Assembly (NCBI RefSeq): GCF_003945595.2
Contig: NW_024104096.1
Location: forward strand, 372,001-436,000
Reading direction: 5' to 3'
DNA length: 64,000 nt
Origin: Pipra filicauda
Taxonomy: Eukaryota > Chordata > Aves > Passeriformes > Pipridae
Shown: positions 56,755-64,000 of the stretch, in pieces
Layout of the letters: every line of letters starts with the position of its first letter
Position numbering within the stretch: the first letter of the stretch is position 1
Notes under the pieces: model-generated
What the model saw: the letters and a program-made list of their open reading frames with translations, nothing else
Database searches by the model: none
What the model was told of the DNA's origin: nothing
Position numbers and translations under genes: made by a program

Positions 56755-59700
56755 TAATAAATGCATGCAGCTTTGTCCAAACTAAAACAACTTGCTCAGA
56801 CTTTTGTATTTTTCCAGTCTTCTTCTGAAGTCCCAACTGTCCCATGACTACTGAGTCCAGGCACTGAATCAGCAAGTTTAGGTCACTGCCTCTTAGGATG
56901 ATGAAAATATCTCTAGCTAAATCTACAAGTAATCCAAACAGATAATTTTACTATAAATTGAAATTAAAGACTGTAACATTGAGGTAAACATTATTTCTCA
57001 GCAGCAAAAAAGATATAAAGATTTTAGACTAGGTTCTAACACTCTGAAAATTAAACATTAAAAAAGTTTGGGGTTTTTTCTCTTTGTTTTTCCTGGAGAA
57101 AGAGGAAACAAAAGAAAACAACTCCCCAAAAACATATTCAGACCTTCATAAAAAAAACAGTGAATCAAGTAACTGAACAGAGCAAAGATATCATCAACAG
57201 GAAATCTGGCTGGTTTGGCTGGTAGGTAGATCAATAAATCAATATTGATCTAGTGATTTATAAATTAAAAAATATACACCAAATAATACATTAAACTGGA
57301 GATAGTATAGAAAGTAAAGGAACAAAAGTTTAATTTCTTCACATTTGCTGGATTTTCAGTGACTGAAAGTAGAAGTACCTTGACATCTGTTTTCAGAATT
57401 TGTGAGTGAAGGAAAACTCAAGACTCAACATTACCTCAAAAAAAAAAAAAAGGATATTCTGAAGCATATAAAAATTATAACAGGCAATGCATGATGCTTT
57501 TTATGCAGTGAGTTAGTTAAAAAAAATAGCAATTTACACACGTGCCCCCGCAAACACTACAGAGGAAGTACAGATGGGACACCATCAAGTGGCATAAATG
57601 CTCTAGTACTTATTTATAAAATCTACATAAATCTTCTGAGTATCTGAATACCTGAAATAAAAACACATAAATAGAATTGTGGAAATACTGTAAAAAATAT
57701 ATGTGTGCATGTATAAATTATCATAAGGCAAGGGGTGGTGTTTAGGTCACAGCTGCTTCATAACTGATAAAGTTTAGGGGGGAAAAAACCCATGACACAG
57801 ACACAAAAGACTATATTATCTTGGGGACAAACACTAAATATTAGGTCCTTCTAACCTCAGCTAAATGCAGCTGAGTACAGACTGCAGACTGTTGGACTTC
57901 CAAAGTTTTGGTCACTTGGCGCTGTTAGGCTTGTTTCATGTATCCAGCTTCTTCTGTTTTTTCAAACTCCCCTAGTTAATTTTAATTTAATTTCCATGGA
58001 CAGTCATCTTTAGATCATATTTATTTTTGGATCCTTTGTTATATTCAAAGAAATACTTCCTTTCCTTTATGATCACAGTTCACTGTATCATAACAACTTT
58101 TGAAAACGACCTTTAGATGGTGAGATATAATATCTTTTTAATTTAATTTTTCCATTTAAGCATATTTACTAAAATGACTCCATTATTTAAATAGAAAATA
58201 GCTACATATGACTGTGGTCATATCTGGATCAGACGTTGTGCTGTCCTCATAAGTAATATTTTTTCTAATCTTTCCCTCAATAAGCACATGCAAAAATCAG
58301 AAAGGTGCAAAAAGCTACGCTGAGTCTAGTGTATTTTCCATTTTATTAGAAAACCCATCAGTAAAATATCTTGCTTTCCTCTTTGTGAGGGGAGTGAAAC
58401 CCTTCTCCTGAGAGGCTTTTTGTTAGTTTGTCTAGTGCTGTTGAATGATCATTGGTTGCACAGTGGAAAGGGCACTCCTTTAAAGGACTTTAAAGGCAAA
58501 GTAGAAAAAATGACATTAAAAGCCTACCTTGTATCTGATTGATGCACTGTTATATTTGAAGTTCACTCACAGCTCTGTGCTAGAAGGCCAAGAGTACAGT
58601 CCTCTAATGAGACTGTGCATGAACACTTGCAGCTTTGTAGGCCTTGTTTTAAGTGGAGATCGAGAAACACTCCTTACTGATAGCTTTCAGGATCATATCT
58701 AGACAGAAAATAACATCCTCAATTTGGCCTCTGAAGGTGGGTTGAGTAAATTTTTGTGATGTATCTGAGTATTTGCTGTGTGCAAGCTCATGTGGTATGG
58801 CTCCTATTTCTGTCGGCAAATACAAATTTTTCACTCAGCAGGCATAATCAGAGCTAACTCAAGAGGAAAAATAACAAAAACTCAACAGCCCTTAGCAACT
58901 CAGCATGGCATAGAGGGATTTAAGACTTTAGCATTTTATCTCTATCAGTATGAAAATGTATGAGGAAATCTGAACTTTGGAAGTGCAAATAAACACATTT
59001 AACACATTATAAACCACCTATTCTGTCAATGACTCCTGGGTCTTTTCTTTTTCTATTTTTTTTTTCTTTGCCAGCCTCTCTCTCCTGAAATAATAAAGCT
59101 GGTTCATTAATTTGGGCTTAAACTAAAATCAATTTGTTTTGACAGAGTTACTTTAGAGGTAAGGGAGGAAGTGTGCATAATCTGCTTTTAGCATCTCTAA
59201 GCTGATAACAGAGAAAAAAAATCATGTTTCTTTTTTTTTTTCCTATGTTTTCCTTCTCTGCAGCTCCTGTTTACTTTCCTTCTCTTGGCTGAGGCATTAT
59301 TTCAGTCCAGTGCTTGAATTTGCTGAGGACCTGATGGCAATAAAAATGTTAAGTATCATACCTAAATCTAATTTAGGTAGTTGCATTCTCAAAAAATGAA
59401 ATCCACTCTGCACTTTTAACTAAAAATATTTGCCTTACCTCCTAGAAACTGCTGTGTCAATGCATGTGGTTTACAATCACTAGTATTTCACTATAGAAGT
59501 AGAGACTTTGGAAAGGAAAAGAAGGAATTTCTTACATGGGATAGTAGAGCACTAAGGAAATGGAAGAAAAATAAGTTCACAAGCTCCTAATAATATTGAA
59601 AACTGTTTGAAACATTTAAATTTTGACACGGTGGTTCATTCTCCTCTTTCTTCCCTGTCATTCCTCAGTTAATCTATAGGCTTTCGATATCTCCTTCTTT

Positions 59701-61037
59701 ATGGTTTAATCTGCAGCAGTTGCATCTCCTTCATATGCTATTATCCACACCATGTTAGCTGTGTTCTTACAGGAAACAAAACTGTGCTCTGAACTGCGTT
59801 GTGGAACTGGACATCACAAGCTACTGCACTTGCATGTCACCACTGGGTAGGTACCATTTAACATATTCACCTTACAGAGAAATACACTAAGAAGTGTTTC
59901 TTCACAACAGCAACAGAACAAGCCAAGCAATTAAATAGCAAGCAAAAATGAAAAATAAAAAGAAAGTACTGAAGTTGCTCTAAATTTAGAATGACTTCTC
60001 TGGTTTACTCCAGATTTCCCTTCAAAACAGAGATGTGTTAAAGATCTTGGTAAAGATGTATCATGCAAGCTTTGAAGAGACTACTTCTGTGTGGGGCAAT
60101 TTAGAAATGTAGATTTAGAAATCAAATGGGAAATGTACTTAACCATCAAATAATCAAGAACCTGAAATAAACTAGTAATTACCTTCAAACCAACAGATTT
60201 ACAAGTACAAGATAGTAGATTTCAATTTCTCTACCAGAATTTGCAAAGGCTTTACCTGTTAGCGCTGATTTTGATACCAAATGCCAAGCTGTTAGGATCA
60301 CTGTTTTCATTCCCAGTAAGCTTCTTTTCTATTACTGTTCACATACCCCTACAAGAATCTTTTACTTTGTAGCTCTAACTGCTAACAACTTACTCAGAGC
60401 TGAAAGCAGCAATCTGTTATGAATCATTCTGTGGGTATTAAAAGACAATGAGTTCTTTCACATCTTCTGGTTTAATTCTTTTTCTCTAGATAATATCCCT
60501 TATTTCAATTACAGTGTTTATCTTTTGAAGGCAACTTACCCTCCCCCTAATTACATTATTCCTAGAAACACCTGGCTTTTTTTTCCTTTGTGCTTTACAA
60601 CTCAATATGAAAAGCAGCATCCTTAAATCTTTTCTGTCTCATGGGGCACAACACTGAAGAAGGAATATGTTCTTACCCAGACCATAATTTCCTGTCCACA
60701 TCAACCTGACCTATGACAGATATGGCATCCCCAATTTTAAGTCCTTTGCAGAGTATTCAAGGTGCTGTATTATATTTCTGAAGGGCAGATGCTGAATTTG
60801 AGTGGCAGATTAGCAATCACTAGCTGAAATGCAGAAATTCTCTAAAATGAGGCCATTCAACCATGCAGTCACAGTGTGGGTGGGTCTTCAGTGAAAAGCA
60901 TATCTGAGGACTCTGCCTAGAGACGTGCCAAGTTCAAGCTGAAGGATGAAATCCAAACCAGCTGTATCATGGGGACAGATGTGCTTTCTACCAGAGAGTC
61001 TGCAAACAGTGAGATCAGGGGCATGCTTCTTTGATTC
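56755..61037. other. AT-rich non-coding DNA, no gene seen
   Basis: 4.3 kb with open frames of about 60 codons only. No SINE, LTR or CR1 end was recognised until 61,038. Confidence 0.68.
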
Positions 61038-61106
61038 TGTGGATAAAGGATGGTTTTTTTTTTATCTTTGTGGGTCCCTTCAAACTCAAGATACTCTATG
61101 ATTCAA
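61038..61106 (+). mobile_element. CR1 LINE 3' terminus, about 70 bp
   Basis: A T-rich stretch, then TCTTTGTGGGTCCCTTCAAA, CTCAAGATACTCTATGATTC and AAGG. The GGTCCCTTC(C/A)AA(C) block followed by CTATGATTC is the diagnostic CR1 end. It is more decayed than the copy at 24434-24502. Confidence 0.83.
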
Positions 61107-62755
61107 GGAACACTAGAATTGACCCACTTATATTAGTTTATTCTTGAGGAGAAGATATCTGGCACTGACCACATCCTCATGGAAAGCCACTTGCTTAAAG
61201 AAGCATCAACTACATTGAGCTTCCTCCTGAATTTCCCTTCTCATGTCAAGAGTGACCAGTGCTGCACACAGACAGAAATACAGCTTTTCCCCGGGGAGAA
61301 TTTTACTGAGGAAATTAGGGAAATGGAAGGAATAATTACATCTGCTCAACACTAACATAAAACTGTTCTTTTAATTATTTGCCTGAGAAATCAAAGCTTT
61401 TCAGAAAATATCAGATCATGTATCATGTAATCAGCATGTACTAAACAAGAAAAAGGAATTATGATGTCCTTTTTGTTTAGATAGCTGCTACTTTTTTAAT
61501 GTTTTCTTTTCCTTTGGAAACAATAATTTCTCTGCTCGTTCTCTTCTGAACTGCCTTGGGGCTCACCTGGTTTCTTGGTGAATTTCCAGTTTTTATAGCT
61601 TCTCTATCCAGATCTCATCGAAAAAGTGCTCTAGTTAGAGCCTGAGTTCACTCAGAGTTGCCATAAATGTAAACTCAATTTACAAAACCCATCACCTTGT
61701 GTCTTTATAAATTATTTGTTATCTAATACAGTGTTTTACCTTCTTTCATGTAATTTTTCTAACATCTGGCCACCTACCGTACCTACACATTATTTGCTTA
61801 AATATTAGACTTAGGTTATATTAAAAAAAAATCCTATGACAAACACTGTTAGCAAAAACATCTGAGTGTGTGGAATATAAACTCTCCCTGCAATTTTGAA
61901 AAGCCTGTAGCTGATTACTTCAGCTACATATATTAATAAACTAAAAATAAGAGATCAGAGAGAAGAAAAGGTGAGATCTGGTGAAGCATGGATGGATATT
62001 GATTTTAAAAGAGCTCTTATTCCACAGTTACTGACCTCCTATTTGTCTTCTCTCTCTTCCTTCTGAATTGTATTTACTGCTATACATGGTCTTTCTTCAG
62101 CATCACAGAGAAACAATAAATGTCTGCCTGAAATAATAAAGGATTTGACAGCATTAAAAAGATCTTGTCTAAAGAGAAATTAGTGTGCTTGAAAATACAG
62201 GGTCAAATTCCCCTATTAATATCAGCAGCGAGGCTTTGTTGAAAATCATTGGGGATACAGTGACAAAACAGACAAAAGTGTGCCCTAAAAGCTGTCTGGG
62301 TTCTATGTAGTGTGTAATCAATGGACCTGCTTGTCTTTTGAATCCAATACTTAGCAATTTTTAAAATGAAGTAACTTCTGGACACTCATAGTGCTATTGC
62401 AGGAATGTCTGCAATATATAATATAGTATCCCCAAAACTCTTTTCTACATCATCAAAGTGCATAGGTAAATCAAAGTGAGCCATCTAACTCAGATAGAAC
62501 AATATGATAAGTTCAAATTAAATTAGTGACGTTCTTTCTCTTTAAGGGCAGGAACATCCTTTTCAGAAAAAGGTTCATGAAAGTCAAAGGCAGAAAATTT
62601 TAGAATAATATGTAATTGAACTATTGTCTTTTTAAGCTCATAAGTTCATTATTTGCATTTCCACTGAAGAATGATGTTTCAAACCTTTCATATTTGTAAT
62701 AATATGTTATAATGATTTTGAGTATAATGAACTAACAGAAATTAACATTAATATT
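61107..62755. other. AT-rich non-coding DNA
   Basis: No gene or element was recognised. Confidence 0.68.
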
Positions 62756-62780
62756 TCTGTGTGGCTTTTGCTTTTCTTAT
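62756..62780 (-). repeat. Short inverted piece of the LTR family
   Basis: TGTGTGGCTTTTGCTTTTCT matches the plus strand of the LTR at 48009-48573 (near 48433), so it is in the opposite orientation to the adjoining LTR copy at 62798-63223. Confidence 0.5.
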
Positions 62781-62797
62781 TAAACTGTTGGGCTGGG

Positions 62798-63223
62798 CAC
62801 ACAAGCAAAGAAAAATGAAGAATTAATTCGCTGCTACCTATGGGCACTCAGGTGTTCAGCCATCTCCAGGAGAGCAGCACCCCATCATATGTAACAGTGG
62901 CTTGGGAAGACAAATGCCAAATAGCCCTCCCTTCCTCCTTCTTCTCCCCAGATTTACATACTGAGCATGATGTCATATTATATGGATGAGTTGGGGTCAC
63001 CTGTCCTGGCTGTGTCTCCTCCCAGCCTCCCATGCACCCAGAACTTCTTTGCAAGTGAGGCAGTATGGAAAGCAGAAGAGGCCTTTGTTTTATGTGAGTG
63101 CTGCTCAGCAAAAACAAAACCATCTCTATATTATCATCATCACTGTTACGCACAAATCCAAAACACAGCCCCGTGCCAGCCACTGCGAAGAAAATTAACT
63201 TGGCCCCAGCCGAAACCAGCACA
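62798..63223 (+). mobile_element. Solo LTR, 5'-truncated, same family as 48009-48573
   Basis: From CACACAAGCAAAGAAAAATG onward this parallels the minus strand of 48009-48573: TTCAGCCATCTCCAGGAGAG, CAGATTTACATACTGAGCAT, GATGTCATATTATATGGA, CACCTGTCCTGGCTGTGTCT, and the end AAAATTAACTTGGCCCCAGC plus CGAAACCAGCACA. The expected TGTGGTGGTTTAACCCC start is missing and replaced by unrelated sequence, so about 100 bp of U3 is lost. Opposed frames of 129 and 90 codons over it are incidental. Confidence 0.82.
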
Positions 63224-64000
63224 ATGGCACATGACATAATAACATGTCACAAATAAGTGAATTTATAATTAAAGTGTATATATTGAAATATAACATCATG
63301 GTAATGTATAGCTGCTGTCCAAGGAAAACTGTAGGTAGAGTTATCATGAGGAAGAGCCATCAGGTGCAAAACACTAAAGTAATAAATTATCCACCTCTTT
63401 CACAGAGAAATAGAAAGAGGGAAAATCCTTTGCAGAGGCTCTTTAAAAATATCATCACCTGCATTAGGTAACTAGACACAAACATACTCTTACCTAATTT
63501 CTGCTTATCTGGTGCCTTGCAGATATAGCAGGAGCATTACTTTCTTAATGGCAGATAAAATTATCATCCCACCAAGATTAATAAACAATCTGGAAAGGAA
63601 ACAAAACAGGATTTATCACTCTTTTGTCTTGCTTAATTCAGTGGTATTTTGGCTCCCCATGAGTTGCTTGAACACATCACTGTTAGGGCAACTGCTAGTT
63701 TCACTGATTGAGGGACAGTGCCAGAAGCAGTGATATGGAAAAGCTGGGTCAGGTTATGGACCAGGCACTCCCTGGCCAAGCTGCTGCTGTGCTCACATCC
63801 ACCTTTCATCATCATCTTAGGAACTGGAGGGAATAAGAAAAAGAATCCTGTCCTTTCCTGTAACAGATCCTGATCCTGATAAGAGCATTGCAGAGACTTT
63901 CACAGATATTTTGCACTCAGAAAATTCGTGTCTGTGCATTCATGTGGTATTCAGAGTTTAAAAAAAAAACCAAAACGCTGTGCTCACCTGGCCAGTTTTC
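63224..64000. other. AT-rich non-coding DNA to the window edge
   Basis: No gene or element was recognised. Confidence 0.65.

Noticed and set aside
62848..63237. A 129-codon minus-strand protein
   Set aside because: It lies wholly within an antisense LTR and overlaps a 90-codon frame on the other strand.
1..64000. CRISPR arrays, bacterial operons or ribosome binding sites
   Set aside because: No regularly spaced direct repeats and no prokaryotic gene organisation; the composition and repeats are those of a vertebrate genome.

Overview
The window reads as non-coding DNA from a bird, or at least a sauropsid. It is AT-rich and full of stops in every frame. It carries CR1 LINE tails ending in the TCTATGATTCTATGA-type octamer and several LTRs of avian endogenous-retrovirus type. 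No host protein-coding exon, rRNA, functional tRNA or CRISPR array could be supported. It looks like a gene desert or a very large intron in which the interpretable content is mobile DNA.

Layout. 1-15,640: plain AT-rich DNA with one CR1 tail (about 4,985-5,312) and one solo LTR (7,616-8,219). 15,660-16,824: a LINE copy whose 5' half is inverted (twin priming), bounded by an exact 13-bp target duplication. 17,954-18,280 and 28,531-28,856: two full-length tRNA-Glu-derived SINEs of about 326 bp; 35,271-35,340 is a 5'-truncated third copy. 21,595-22,155: a CR1 end next to an LTR. 26,133-26,744 and about 27,455-28,190: two more solo LTRs. 35,345-46,020: a long stretch with almost no recognisable repeats. 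46,040-46,899: a pyrimidine-rich simple repeat next to a promoter-like solo LTR. About 48,009-48,573 and 62,798-63,223: two LTRs of one family. 50,505-51,560: a second LINE copy with a 14-bp target duplication. 51,978-56,748: an endogenous retrovirus on the minus strand with both LTRs, a broken gag, no pro/pol, and a broken env.

How the parts work together. The LINE and the SINE end in the same roughly 36-nt 3' tail, which includes a small CTTCG...CGAAG hairpin. This is the signature of a SINE that borrows the reverse transcriptase of a partner LINE. The LINE has a YADD reverse-transcriptase core and a C-terminal region like RTE-clade 'craniofacial development protein 2-like' proteins. The nearest published system I can name is AviRTE, an RTE-clade LINE reported from several tropical bird lineages and filarial nematodes. 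Assignment to AviRTE is inference.

The retrovirus pairs a betaretrovirus-like Gag (MG start, major homology region, two zinc knuckles) with an Env transmembrane subunit of the alpharetrovirus type (internal fusion loop between two cysteines, CX6CC). Gag and Env are now about 400 nt apart with no protease, reverse-transcriptase or integrase motif between them. The two LTRs differ at about 17 positions by eye over 477 bp, so the insertion is fairly young. All coding parts are interrupted.
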